A model generated the notes under the pieces. That model was not told the DNA's origin. It saw only the letters and a list, made by a program, of their open reading frames with translations, and made no database searches. Shown piece after piece: positions 43,201-53,425 of a stretch of 64,000 nucleotides of DNA. The DNA is from Bostrychus sinensis (Eukaryota > Chordata > Actinopteri > Gobiiformes > Eleotridae). How positions within the stretch are numbered: position 1 is the first letter of the stretch; the number at the start of each line of letters is the position of its first letter. The translations under genes and the position numbers were made by a program. The stretch spans positions 1,482,203-1,546,202 of the forward strand of contig CM036253.1 in the NCBI GenBank assembly GCA_020698575.1, given 5' to 3'.

Positions 43201-46200
43201 TCTGTAATAAGGTGTGTGTGTGTAAATAGATTTGTCTGTAATAAGGTGTGTGTGTGTGTGTAAATAGATTTGTCTGTAATAAGGTGTGTGTGTGTAAATA
43301 GATTTGTCTGTAATAAGGTGTGTGTGTGTAAATAGATTTGTCTGTAATAAGGTGTGTGTGTGTAAATAGATTTGTCTGTAATAAGGTGTGTGTGTGTGTA
43401 AATAGATTTGTCTGTAATAAGGTGTGTGTGTGTAAATAGATTTGTCTGTAATAAGGTGTGTGTGTGTAAATAGATTTGTCTGTAATAAGGTGTGTGTGTG
43501 TAAATAGATTTGTCTGTAATAAGGTGTGTGTGTGTAAATAGATTTGTCTGTAATAAGGTGTGTGTGTGTGTGTAAATAGATTTGTCTGTAATAAGGTGTG
43601 TGTGTGTGTGTAAATAGATTTGTCTGTAATAAGGTGTGTGTGTGTGTGTAAATAGATTTGTCTGTAATAAGGTGTGTGTGTGTAAATAGATTTGTCTGTA
43701 ATAAGGTGTGTGTGTGTAAATAGATTTGTCTGTAATAAGGTGTGTGTGTGTAAATAGATTTGTCTGTAATAAGGTGTGTGTGTGTGTAAATAGATTTGTC
43801 TGTAATAAGGTGTGTGTGTGTGTGTAAATAGATTTGTCTGTAATAAGGTGTGTGTGTGTGTGTAAATAGATTTGTCTGTAATAAGGTGTGTGTGTGTGTG
43901 TAAATAGATTTGTCTGTAATAAGGTGTGTGTGTAAATAGATTTGTCTGTAATAAGGTGTGTGTGTGTAAATAGATTTGTCTGTAATAAGGTGTGTGTGTG
44001 TGTAAATAGATTTGTCTGTAATAAGGTGTGTGTGTGTAAATAGATTTGTCTGTAATAAGGTGTGTGTGTGTAAATAGATTTGTCTGTAATAAGGTGTGTG
44101 TGTGTAAATAGATTTGTCTGTAATAAGGTGTGTGTGTGTAAATAGATTTGTCTGTAATAAGGTGTGTGTGTGTGTAAATAGATTTGTCTGTAATAAGGTG
44201 TGTGTGTAAATAGATTTGTCTGTAATAAGGTGTGTGTGTAAATAGATTTGTCTGTAATAAGGTGTGTGTGTAAATAGATTTGTCTGTAATAAGGTGTGTG
44301 TGTGTAAATAGATTTGTCTGTAATAAGGTGTGTGTAAATAGATTTGTCTGTAATAAGGTGTGTGTGTGTAAATAGATTTGTCTGTAATAAGGTGTGTGTG
44401 TGTAAATAGATTTGTCTGTAATAAGGTGTGTGTAAATAGATTTGTCTGTAATAAGGTGTGTGTGTGTAAATAGATTTGTCTGTAATAAGGTGTGTGTGTG
44501 TGTAAATAGATTTGTCTGTAATAAGGTGTGTGTGTGTAAATAGATTTGTCTGTAATAAGGTGTGTGTGTGTAAATAGATTTGTCTGTAATAAGGTGTGTG
44601 TGTGTAAATAGATTTGTCTGTAATAAGGTGTGTGTGTGTGTAAATAGATTTGTCTGTAATAAGGTGTGTGTGTGTAAATAGATTTGTCTGTAATAAGGTG
44701 TGTGTGTGTAAATAGATTTGTCTGTAATAAGGTGTGTGTGTGTAAATAGATTTGTCTGTAATAAGGTGTGTGTGTGTAAATAGATTTGTCTGTAATAAGG
44801 TGTGTGTGTGTGTGTGTAAATAGATTTGTCTGTAATAAGGTGTGTGTGTGTAAATAGATTTGTCTGTAATAAGGTGTGTGTGTGTGTGTAAATAGATTTG
44901 TCTGTAATAAGGTGTGTGTGTGTAAATAGATTTGTCTGTAATAAGGTGTGTGTGTGTAAATAGATTTGTCTGTAATAAGGTGTGTGTAAATAGATTTGGC
45001 TGTAATAAGGTGTGTGTGTGTAAATAGATTTGGCTGTAATAAGGTGTGTGTGTGTGTAAATAGATTTGTCTGTAATAAGGTGTGTGTGTGTAATAAGACA
45101 TGTTTGTGTTTGGGGAAAATTATCTATCTATAAATGCAAAAGTGCTAAAAGTTCAAAGTCTCCGGGACACAGCTCTAATTCCACACAGATCTTTTTGCTG
45201 CAGTCCTTCTCGTCATTTTACCCTGAGTTTAGACTTGCAGGCTGTGGATCGGCTGACACACCAGCAGATGGCAGTAGTAGGTGGTTTGCGTTGAGTCTGC
45301 AGGAAGATTAGGTGCAGTATTTCTATTTGTAAGAAGACATACATTCACCAGAGCAAAAATAACATATTTTTTAGTTGTTTAATAGTCTTATAACATCTTC
45401 TAGTACACCCTTTAGTTTGTCATTCTCTACTTTGAGGCTAAATGGTATCTTCTAAATCAATGATAAAGTCTGCCTTAGCAGTCTTTCAGTAATCTGTGTC
45501 GCCAAATCATACATTTTTTTTGGAGACAAATTGTTTTTATTAGGTTGTATATTACTGCTAAACAGCTTTTAAATGTAAATATATCTTTGTTTTGCCTGCA
45601 CTGTTGACATATTGTTTTCTTTTTATATTTAAATGAACTTTGCTGTTAGAAATACTGCACCTAATCTTCCTGCATACCTACAGAACCTAAGCAAACCATC
45701 TTCTACTGCCATCTGCTGGTGTGTCAGCTGACCCACAGCCTGTAAGTCTACACTCAGGGTAAAAGACACACACTGTTTGTGAAACAAACAGATCTGATAT
45801 GGCAGGAGAGTAGCAAAAACATTTGTGTGTAATTAGAGTCTTAGAACTTTTAGCACTTTTGCATTTACAGATCATTTTACACACACACACAAATCTTATT
45901 ACACACACACAAACAGAATTACGCACACACAAATCTATTTGCTACAGTAATAGCCCCATAAATCTGAGCTTAGACCAGTATCACAACAGACTTTGACACA
46001 CACTACACTCTAAAGAGTACAAGTCATAAGAATTAGCTGTGTTTCTATTTATCAGAAAAGTTTAATTCCTAAAAAGATTTTTGTGGCAAAGTGGGTTGAT
46101 CCCCAGACCTGACCAGGATCCTGGCTCAGATCTGCAGAAGGGTCCAGCTCGGTGCTGCTGTCAGGTTTAACCCCGGAGACATTGGAACAGACAAATATGT

Positions 46201-48828
46201 CTGCCTTAGTTTGATTTTAATGTAGCATCGATTTATATTTTAAGTTGAGAAGCCTCTGATACTCTTCTGCGCTCTTATTTAATGCTCTAACTGTATGCTG
46301 TTTATGTGGGTTTTCTTATTTTACCTTAAGTTGTACATCTACCTCTTAAACAGTTTTCAGATGTTTAAAACGGTCCATTTAAACTCCAACTGTTTTCAGT
46401 CACATTTACACAAATATAATAGTATTTCTGGTTACTGTGGGTCACCACCGGCTTCCTCCCACCGTTCAAAGACAGGCATGCGTTTGGGTGAACTGGTGAC
46501 TCTAAATTGCCCCTAGTGGATGAATGTGAGCGTGGACGGTTGTCTGTCTGTGTGTCTCTCTGAGTGTTGCCCGCCGGGAAAGGCTCTAAAACCCGCGACG
46601 GCGAGGAATCCAAATGCACTTTATTTCTATAGCCAAGTTCAAAAACAAGAGTTTCCAAAGTGCTGCACATAAAACAGTAAATAAATATTAGTTTCTTTAG
46701 CTTCACTAGCCTTTATTAAAATAATAACCAGTAAAACCAAATAAAAGCGGTACAATATAATAACAATGAAATACTAAAAACAAATCATTAAAAGACACAG
46801 GACCACACAATTCACCAGAGAATAATGAATGAATGATTAAAAAAAAAAAAATTCAGGGTGTGCTAAATCTATAAATGAGTTTCACTTTGAACTGAAACAC
46901 TTCCACTTTTCCACAGTATTCTAGGTTTGTGCGATGTAAGGATCAGACCTTTAATGTAACTCGTTTCTGTTTGTCACTGTTGTGTTCTGGTCGTGTGCGG
47001 TGCAGAGTGCGTGGTGATGGCGGCGGCGGGCGAGGAGGAAGTGAAAAAGAAACCTGAAGCGGAGGACGCCGGGGACGTCATCAAAGTCCGACTGCAGGGC
47101 AAAGACAAAGACTCGGCTCAGGAGTTCTCTCTGCACAGGGTCCGTACCTACTCCTCCTGTCTGTCTGTCTCTTTGTCCCCAAAAACTTTCTGCCCGGCCA
47201 ACAAACAAGTCACCGCCTGGATTTCACTAAGCAGATGCGTTTATGATCTGGGGTTGCTGCAGTTAGTCAGGTCTGCAGCGTTCTTAAGCCGGCGCAGAGT
47301 CCGGAGCTAAAGCCCAATGAGAATCTCTGGGATGCGCAGTGGTCCGACTTTCCCATCATCAATACAAGATCTTACAATGAACATTAATGCAACGCTAGAC
47401 GGAGAAATAAACGTTGTGACACTGCAGAAGCTACAGCGAAACGACGCCACAGCGAAGGCTGTAATCAAAGCTAAAGGCAGTCCAACGAAATATTGGTGTG
47501 TTGTATTTTGTGGGCAGGTATTTAAGTTTGTTCACTGACGTCAACATAAAACATAATCTTAGTCTAGCTTTCTAAATCATGCTGGTAACGTGCATTAGTG
47601 AAGAGATGCAGCAGTCTTTAACCATTAGGTCATCCAGCTATTAATCTGATATTTAAGCCTCAGGGCACTCGGTTCCACAAAACTCTTATTTATTTATCTT
47701 ATTTATTTTTAAAAAAACGGTGTACGGCTCTGATTCCTCAGACATTTTTTTATTTCGGAGTAAAATTGCCTTATACGAAACGTTTAAAGAAGTGATGAGC
47801 TTTTTTTCCCAGTTTCAAAGGACCATAACAGCTTTACACTCTACGCTGGTCCCTGTTTCTTTCAGAGTTACACACAAGAGGCCCCTGAACCAAAACGGCT
47901 CCCACGGTGTCCTGCAGCACCATTCAGTCCCAGCTGTTGTGCCACCTGGTGGTCAGGGGTTCATACAGCAAGACAAGGACCCAAAACATTAGTCCAGCTC
48001 TTCCAGAAGAAGACCGTGAGCAGTGCCGGTCCTGTACATTTGGGGGCCCTAAGCAGGACAAGTTTGGGGGCCAAGCCATTTAAATTTTACTATATAACAT
48101 TTTTATTTAATTTTAATACAACACTGACTGACTCTTTTTCAAAGGGGATGAATGCTTAGAGAGATTTTTGATTTGCAAACTCAGCAAAGGAGGGGGGCCC
48201 AGGAAAAGAGGAATTATATACGACGGACCTCATTTTCAGATAAATCCTCAGCAAAACCAGCAATTGCAAATATTACCAGAATATTAAGCAAACAGAGTTG
48301 GCACATTAATCAAATAAGTAAATATTGGGGCCCTCTAATGTCTGTGGGGCCCTATGTAGCTGCTTAGTTTGCCCATAGGAAGGACCGGCACAGTCTCAGG
48401 ACTTAAACCCCAACGGAGCTGGTTTTGGATGAACAGGACAGAAAAGTGAGAGCAAAGACGCGAGAGAGTGCCACACAGCTCTGGAATCTTCCGCAGCAGA
48501 GTCAGGGAGAACTTTCTGAAGAATATTTGGTTTCCGTGTTTATATCTGCCAAAGGTGGTGGTTTCTGTGAGGAGTGAAAGGTTTAAGAATCCATGTTACG
48601 TCTGACCGGGGTAAGGCCGAAAGCAGAAACGTCTCCTGTAACCTCCTGTCTTTGGTTTTGCTGCAGGACGCTCCTCTGGGCTCGGTCTTCTCTCAGTACG
48701 TCTCCCGACTGTCGGCGGACGCTCGGAGCAGAGTGCGCTTCCATTTTGACGGCTGCAAAGTGACGCCGAACCAGACTCCGGCTCAACTCGACATGGAGGA
48801 CGGAGACATCGTCGAGGTGTGGGCCTGA
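34093..48828 (+). CDS. nfatc2ip: NFATC2-interacting protein (NIP45), SUMO-like domains
   Basis: Coding exons: 34093-34104 (only MAEA), 36403-36483, 37182-37236, 37360-37489, 39394-39477, 40478-40748, 42662-42806, 47006-47139 and 48667-48828. Phases agree and give 357 aa (human 419). N-terminal part is basic and Pro-rich (VKPPPKRRRILDPSA), then an acidic Ser/Glu stretch (ELSDSEDETQQSG) and a short helix EIDRRLQAVNSLLSPEH. Two SUMO-like domains follow: SLD1 from IPLKVRCRTDLHKIPVL through LSAVVDQLSVKLRVPPTRLL to GIADIIECVVM, and SLD2 from VIKVRLQGKDKDSAQEFSL to MEDGDIVEVWA. The protein tunes NFAT-driven cytokine expression and, as the Esc2/Rad60 relative, acts in SUMO-linked genome stability; nuclear. 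The donor of exon 42662-42806 is poor (G|GTCTGT). AATAAA lies 45 nt past the stop. Confidence 0.94.
34105..36140. other. nfatc2ip intron 1, no recognised content
   Basis: AT-rich intronic DNA. Open frames up to 119 codons on both strands match nothing I know. TAGTCGG/attaatccgattagttgttgcag-like sequence at 35285-35660 looks like an old MITE but has no clear ends. Confidence 0.4.
36140..36345 (+). mobile_element. RTE-type LINE 3'-end fragment
   Basis: Mixed-frame translation gives LRLELEAKRKTREEG, EEEDMKVVGVRGEDSVDSS and related words that match the RRPRGRPKRRxMDxVKEDM...VGVREEDAEDR end of RTE-like LINE proteins. Frames are broken. A related fragment lies at 48955-49070. It abuts exon 2 of nfatc2ip (36403). 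Confidence 0.6.
36497..36959. mobile_element. hAT-like element tagaggtcgactcatg, copy 1
   Basis: It starts tagaggtcgactcatgtggg 14 bases after the donor of exon 36403-36483 and ends cagccgttctcta. The flanks actcccac and actcctcc agree at 6 of 8 positions, an eroded 8-bp duplication. The body (tgctttttaaatttttgttc, gttctgttccagagaaataa) is shared, inverted, with 59814-60310. Confidence 0.75.
37237..37290. repeat. (TAA)n microsatellite at a splice donor
   Basis: An ATA/TAA triplet run of about 17 units begins within the intron directly after CCACAG|GTATAATAATA, so it overlaps the donor consensus of exon 37182-37236. Confidence 0.95.
37505..39065. mobile_element. Nested hAT-like elements in nfatc2ip intron 4
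   Basis: Outer piece: gggctgggtaccggtcaggt at 37507 with tgcgtatcaatatagttgta near 39050. Inner element: tagggatgtaacgatgcact (37670) with the inverted aatcgttacatcccta ending at 38991. A piece of aaagggacaatgcacattaa repeat (38125-38300) lies inside. The flanks of the inner element do not show a clean duplication. No transposase was recognised. Confidence 0.65.
39574..40463. repeat. 11-bp array, sense aggtctaaacc / aggtctaaccc
   Basis: About 81 copies, opposite in orientation to the sgf29 arrays although both genes read on the + strand. Sub-variants (GAACC, AACCC, AAACCGGG) occur in blocks. The array ends 14 bp before the acceptor of exon 40478-40748. Confidence 0.96.
40846..41302. mobile_element. 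hAT-like MITE cagtgttgccaa
   Basis: The ends cagtgttgccaattt (40846) and agttggcaacactg (to 41302) are inverted repeats of a common hAT type. It inserted 98 bp after the donor of exon 40478-40748. The flanking 8-mers match only partly. Confidence 0.65.
41587..42195. mobile_element. Probable host element of nested hAT MITE
   Basis: It begins ctagggctgaacaattaatt, a second hAT-like start. Its right end was not found, possibly because the element at 42196 inserted into it. Mostly AT-rich intron sequence. Confidence 0.4.
42196..42591. mobile_element. hAT-type MITE, 8-bp duplication (7/8)
   Basis: Ends tagggctgcacaatatg and tatattgtgcagcccta are inverted. The flanks GTGTGAAA (42188-42195) and GCGTGAAA (42592-42599) differ at one base. 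The insertion lies only 70 bp before the acceptor of exon 42662-42806. Confidence 0.9.
42884..45961. mobile_element. 3.1-kb inverted-repeat element carrying a satellite
   Basis: The left end ttatggggctgtaattgtag (continuing caaacaga) and the right end, inverted ttatggggctattactgtag (continuing caaataga), match. Inside, 45120-45330 and 45652-45870 form a second inverted pair (cagcagatggcagtagtagg against tctactgccatctgctgg). The unit of the long satellite (42911-45100) is the element's own subterminal sequence, since the right subterminus holds aaatctattt and cacacaaatcttattacaca. No ORF codes for a transposase. It occupies nfatc2ip intron 7. Confidence 0.8.
42911..45100. repeat. Compound minisatellite with embedded (TG)n
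   Basis: About 65 units of aaatagatttgtctgtaata plus agg and a TG run of 5-11 repeats; unit length varies only through the TG run. On the minus strand it is open for 766 codons (HTHLITDKSIYTHT-like) because no unit has a stop. That frame is a by-product. Confidence 0.97.
45962..46990. other. nfatc2ip intron 7, right part
   Basis: 46434-46600 is a piece of a very common fish repeat (accggcttcctcccaccgtt, gtgactctaaattgccccta). 46610-46700 resembles a retroposon tail (tttatttctatagccaagtt). The rest is AT-rich with no recognised content. Confidence 0.55.
47285..47500 (+). pseudogene. Tc1-like transposase C-terminal remnant A
   Basis: The + strand reads QSPELKPNENLWD at about 47293, the D34E-region wording of Tc1 transposases (SPDLNPIENLW). 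Further on come NINATLDGEINVVTLQKL and AVIKAKGSPTKYW, the usual Tc1 tail. Frames are broken. It lies in nfatc2ip intron 8. Confidence 0.85.
47860..48560 (+). pseudogene. Tc1-like transposase remnant B, split by an insertion
   Basis: The left part reads FIQQDKDPKH (47958-47990), the second catalytic-Asp block. After an interrupting element (48021-48391) the right part reads DLNPNG and then ELVLDEQDRKVRAKTRESA followed by TQLWNLPQQSQGELSEEYLV. Together these are the DPKH...SPDLNP...E region of a Tc1-type DD34E transposase, now dead. Confidence 0.85.
48021..48391. mobile_element. Small TIR element inside the Tc1 remnant
   Basis: It begins cagtgccggtcctgtacatt and ends with the inverted aggaaggaccggcac. 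Both subtermini carry gggggcccta/ggggccctat. It is 0.37 kb, non-coding, and splits the Tc1 remnant between DPKH and DLNP. No clear target duplication. Confidence 0.75.
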
Positions 48829-48872
48829 GCTGCAGGAACTCGCTTTATCAGGATTTAAATTTGTGAAAGTAA

Positions 48873-48878
48873 AATAAA
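48873..48878 (+). terminator. nfatc2ip: nfatc2ip polyadenylation signal
   Basis: AATAAA 45 nt after the stop codon, with a GT-rich stretch (tgtgtttatttcttatgagt) following. Confidence 0.7.
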
Positions 48879-48954
48879 TAAATGTGTTTATTTCTTATGA
48901 GTGTGACTGGAACGTGCTTTGAAAAGGGTTTTTAGGTGAGAGTAGGGATTGGTT

Positions 48955-49070
48955 TGGACATGCACAGAGGAGGGACAGTGATGGGCAGGAGGATGAGGCT
49001 GAGTCTAGAGCTGGAGGCCCAGAGGAAGAGCAGAGAGGAGGTTAGTCGGTGTGAGAAGAGGACGCAGAGG
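48955..49070 (+). mobile_element. RTE-type LINE 3'-end fragment, second copy
   Basis: Shares tgcacagaggagggacagtg, agagctggaggcccagagga and agcagagaggagg with 36165-36260. It is a short decayed piece directly downstream of nfatc2ip. Confidence 0.55.
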
Positions 49071-51170
49071 ACAGGGTTAGGGTTATAGGACCTTCAAGGA
49101 AAAGTGGTAGAAACTTAAACTAAATCTTCTCATCTCAGTCTTTTTCACAACATGAAGCTTTTACACACAGCATGTAACTGATCGACTCACAGTGGGTGGA
49201 GGAGCTCAGAAATGTACCCAGGTATCAAAATGTCTCCAAGTAAAAAGTATGTTGCAATTAGGCCTGCAGCAACTAATCAGATTCATCGATTACTGAAATA
49301 ATGAGCAGTCAGTCAGTTTCTGAGGTATTACTCTGAACATGTTCTGTGCTGACAGAAGTGGTTTTCTACCAAAACTGAACAGTTAGCACAGAAACAAGTT
49401 AACACAATGTCAGTTTTGTGTTTTTGAATAAAAACAGAGTATAAATGCTGTATCTAAAAGTCTTCAAATGGCAAACTTGAACTTTTGTCTGCTTCAACAA
49501 TAAAACCACCTTTTTTTTTTAATAAACATGTTATTCTTACAGCATCAGGTCATAATGCATTTGCTTGCACTTAACAATCCCATTATTAATCGGACAATCT
49601 TAAAAAAATAATTATCTAAAAACTTTTTAAGTTACCTACTGAAGTAGAAATTATTTTCTCAACTAAGAGTATGCTGCAGAAAATGTACTCAAAGTATTTT
49701 TAATGTAAAAATGAAAGTAACTCCATATGAGCCCCACGCAGCTCTTCCCAAGTCACGGCGAAAACTGACGGAGCCCAAGACGCTGGCACCATCAGAGTGG
49801 TTTTTTAAATCGCTGACTGGCCTAAGGTGAGCACCTGTCCCACTTCTGGTTGTACTGCACAGCCCCCGTCCCACTGATTAAGATAATGTCCCTCTTGGTC
49901 ATTGGTGCTCAGCAGATCTTATAAAAAGTGAGATTCAAGTTAAGAACGACAAGTTAAGGTCAGTATTTTTTGAGTAAAACGTGGAATAAACATTTCTGGA
50001 CGTTAGGTTTGTTAAAGTGAATATATGTTGTTGCGTTGTTGCCCCTCTGTTTCAGCGCCGGTCTCTCCTGGAGCTGTGCGCTGGGGTTGTCCTGGTGGAT
50101 TGTTTTGAGAAATACAGAGCTGTGATTATTCTGTTCCATCTTTTTTATTCCAATGAATAAAGTCTCAGTAAAGACATTATTTTGCAAAATGAAAATGATA
50201 TGTTTTATAGGCCTTAAACTGGAGCAAATTGTATCTCTGCAAGTTTATAAGTTAATTTAGATCTCAAAACATTTATTTCTTGAGTTTGTCCCACTAAAAT
50301 GCTCAACTTGTACCACTTTTTGTACTTTTTGAGGTGGTCACCCTAGACTGGCCTTTTCATAAGATGTATTTTATTAGGTTTTTTTTTTTTTTTTTTGTGA
50401 GTACTTTTGTTGTTAAGCCTGTATTTGAAACTTTTTTGAAGTTTTTTATTCGATTTCAAAATATTTTTTTGTTTGTTTCTAATTTTACTGATTACTAGGT
50501 ACTTTGAAGTACAATTACACAAAAAGTACACAGTAAAAGTACTTCATACTCTCAGTGGTAGTAGTCCTGGATGTACTTAATATGCATCAGCAGGTTTCAT
50601 TGTGTACTTTTTTGAATTGTTTTTATTCAATCTCAAATACAGTACTTAGAGTCTAATTTTAGTCATTATTACTAACTTCATGAAAAAAGTACTCCATGGT
50701 GTGAAAGTAGTAGTAGAGGTAAAGGTAGAAGTACAGAGCACACTGCTGCAGTCATTTCTTAGGCTCAGAGAGAAATAGATGCGATATAATTCCACCTTAT
50801 ACTCGCCATATTTAGTTAGGTAATCATTAGTCTTTCTTAATAAAGGCATATTTTGTTAGATTACTCAAAAAGTTGTGTAACTGTGTTTCTGAACTCTCTG
50901 TGGTTACTCTCAGGTGTGCCCCCCGTAAAGAATGCTATATTAGCGCACTCAAAATTTAGGAACGGCTCACTTGACCACGGAAAAACGAACGCTGGCCTCA
51001 CCTCAGCGTGTTATTACAGAGCTGATAAATAAACACTTAAATGGAGTGATTTCGGGTTATTTCTGTACATTGTAATATGAAAAAAATCATTAAAATTAGC
51101 TCTGCAGTGGAGGATAAGGTGCACTTATTTGTAGTCCATTTTCTGGGTGTTGTAGTTTTTATTAAACAGC
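49071..51170. repeat. nfatc2ip-spns1 intergenic DNA with dispersed repeat copy 3
   Basis: 49840-50345 matches 32870-33290 and, inverted, 6995-7395 (gtctcagtaaagacattatt, ttgaggtggtcaccctagac). The rest is AT-rich with short frames and old MITE-like patches (aattaggcctgcagcaacta at 49257). No gene seen. Confidence 0.55.
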
Positions 51171-51178
51171 TGTAGGTC

Positions 51179-51333
51179 CACGTGACTTCCCTGGTTGTTT
51201 CCGCCGCTGGGTCTAACTGTGGACCTCAGGAGAGGGTAAGGAACAGTTTTAGTGTCCGGATCCAGCCTCACGCGCTCCAGCTGTGATCTGTGAACCGTCG
51301 TCACGTGACTCGCGGATGGCCGGGTCACGTGAG
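51179..51333 (+). promoter_or_regulatory. spns1: spns1 promoter with E-box/CLEAR motifs
   Basis: GTCACGTGAC at 51300-51309 is the exact ten-base palindromic CLEAR consensus bound by TFEB/TFE3/MITF. GTCACGTGAG at 51324-51333 is a second close match, 24 bp away. A third CACGTGAC lies at 51179-51186. The area is CpG-rich compared with the rest of the window and precedes the spns1 leader. Regulation by TFEB is inferred from motif and gene function. Confidence 0.7.
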
Positions 51334-51334
51334 C

Positions 51335-51558
51335 GCGGGCGGAAGTCGGCTCAGTTGTTGTCGCGTCATGGCGGCGGAGTGAATGTGATGTTTTTGAGGA
51401 GAATCTCTGCGGCTGAGACCTTCGCCAGTCCCCGCTCTCGACCCAGAGGCCTCGGCATGGCCCTGGACTGACGACCCGCGGGCTCCGACAGGCTCCCGAA
51501 CCCCGAGGAGAGGCGGCGGAACCCGGACACTGCTCTGCCCCGAGTCGCCCCGCAGGAG
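51335..51558 (+). other. spns1: spns1 5' UTR exon 1
   Basis: GC-rich leader ending CGCAGGAG|GTAAAC (donor 51559). It contains short upstream frames, for example ATGGCGGCGGAGTGA at 51368 and one starting at 51387 that ends at 51471, none joined to the main frame. The transcription start is not visible, so the left edge is approximate. Confidence 0.6.
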
Positions 51559-51629
51559 GTAAACAAGAGGCGAGCTAACGTTAGCATTAGCACCGCGTAC
51601 TTTTAATGCAGTCAGCTGATTAACTCTGC

Positions 51630-52225
51630 CTGGGTTAGACCTGGGTTAGACCTGGTTTAATCCTGGTTTAGACCTGGTTTAGACCTGGTTTAGTCCTGGG
51701 TTAGACCTGGTCTAGACCTGGTTTAATCCTGGTTTAGACCTGGTTTAGACCTGGTTTAATCCTGGTTTAGACCTGGTTTAGACCTGGTTTAGTCCTGGTT
51801 TAGTCCTGGGTTAGACCTGGTCTAGACCTGGTTTAATCCTGGTTTAGACCTGGTTTAGACCTGGTTTAGTCCTGGTTTAGACCTGGTTTAGACCTGGTTT
51901 AGTCCTGGTTTAGACCTGGTTTAGACCTGGTTTAGTCCTGGTTTAGTCCTGGTTTAGACCTGGTTTAGTCCTGGTTTAGACCTGGTTTAGTCCTGGTTTA
52001 GACCTGGTCTAGTCCTGGTTTAGACCTGGTCTAGTCCTGGTCTAGTCCTGGTTTAGTCCTGGTTTAGACCTGGTTTAGTCCTGGTTTAGACCTGGTTTAA
52101 TCCTGGTTTAGACCTGGTTTAGTCCTGGTTTAGTCCTGGTTTAACCTTAGTTTAGACCTGGTTTAGACCTGGTTTAGACCTGGTTTAGACCTGGTTTAGT
52201 CCTGGTTTAGTCCTGGTTTAGGTTT
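51630..52225. repeat. 11-bp array tttagacctgg / tttagtcctgg
   Basis: About 54 copies in the first spns1 intron, in the same orientation as in sgf29. Confidence 0.96.
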
Positions 52226-52768
52226 TGTTTTTTGTTTGTTTTGTTTGTTTGCAGTTTTTCAGGGGGAACAGGTTTTTCTCGTGCGTGTCTTTTTCACTTC
52301 TTATTTCCCTGGAGTAGTTTCCTCATCCTTCAGACCGAACTCTTATCCGTAGAGAATTTATTTTAGAGTTGGTCGGAGTTCGCTGCACTTTGGACTTTTT
52401 CCCTTTAACTGCTGATTCCTAACTCTTCACACAACACACACCACCGCTGACTCTCAGAGATATTTGGCTTTATAAAGACCGTGCTGTTCTGGGAAATGTG
52501 GTTCCCCCACGTTTCCCCAGGGTTAGGCCAGGACTTTCTTTCTTTTAAATGTCTTTTAATGAGCTTGTTAAGTTAAACACATACTGTATGCATCTTATTC
52601 AAATCTATTTTGAAGATGATTTAGAATTGTTTAATTAGCTGATTATTGACATATTCTGCTACTGTAAACTGTAATTAACCAATTTTCGTAAAGCATTTGC
52701 AACAGCCATGTCTGACGACTGTTGTGATATTGTGTATTAAAAATATTTATAAAAAAATATTTGTTACT
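52226..52768. other. spns1 intron 1, unassigned
   Basis: Sequence between the 11-bp array and the pogo element. No coding or element signal that I can see. Confidence 0.5.
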
Positions 52769-52770
52769 TA

Positions 52771-53423
52771 CCGTATTTTCCGGAGTATAAGTGGCACTAG
52801 CCAAAAATGCATAATGAAAAAGAAAAAAACTTATAGAAGTTGCACTGGGCTATAAGTCGCATTTTGGGGGGGGGGGGGGTTTATTTTACAAAATGCGACA
52901 CCAAGAACAGACATTTCATGTTGAAAGGCAAGTTATAGTAATAATAGAATAGAGAACAACAGCTGAATAGGTGTCTCGTATGTTAACGTAATATATTAAC
53001 AGTTATTCACATAACTATAGCATAAAGAACATAATATAACAAGTTCACCAAACTCACCATCTCACTCCTAATCGCTAAATCCTTTAAATTCTTCATCCTC
53101 GGTGTCGCTTCTGAACAACTCCGCCAACTCCGGAGGTAGACGAAGCGCCGCTTCCTCCTCTGCGTGGCTGTCGTCAGACTCAGCATCAGTTCCATTTCCA
53201 ATTATTCCGCTCTTTCTCAGTTGTCTTTATAGCCTAAGTTGTTAGTGGTAATGTTTACATTTTAAATTGTCAGTGGTACAGGTGCAGCAGATGCTGGGAC
53301 ACAAGCCTAGAGCGCCCTCTAACCAACACCTGAAATATTTTAATATATAAGTCACACCTGAGTATACGTCACACCCCGAGCCAGACGATGGAAAAAATTA
53401 GACTTATAGTCCAGAAAATACGG
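52771..53423. mobile_element. Pogo-type element, copy 2, TA-flanked
   Basis: It starts ccgtattttccggagtataa and ends with the inverted acttatagtccagaaaatac-gg. TA lies on both sides (52769-52770 and 53424-53425), the pogo/Tc1-mariner target duplication. On the minus strand it keeps a transposase C-terminus: RKSGIIGNGTDAESDDSHAE, then LPPELAELFRSDTEDEEFKG, stop at 53068. A G-run (52866-52879) marks decay. Length is 653 bp, so it is a deletion derivative. Confidence 0.88.
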
Positions 53424-53425
53424 TA

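Noticed and set aside
42801..45101. 766-codon minus-strand open frame (HTHLITDKSIYTHT repeats)
   Set aside because: It is the TG-rich satellite read on the wrong strand; every unit lacks stops by composition. It overlaps an intron, has no domain and no splice or promoter context.
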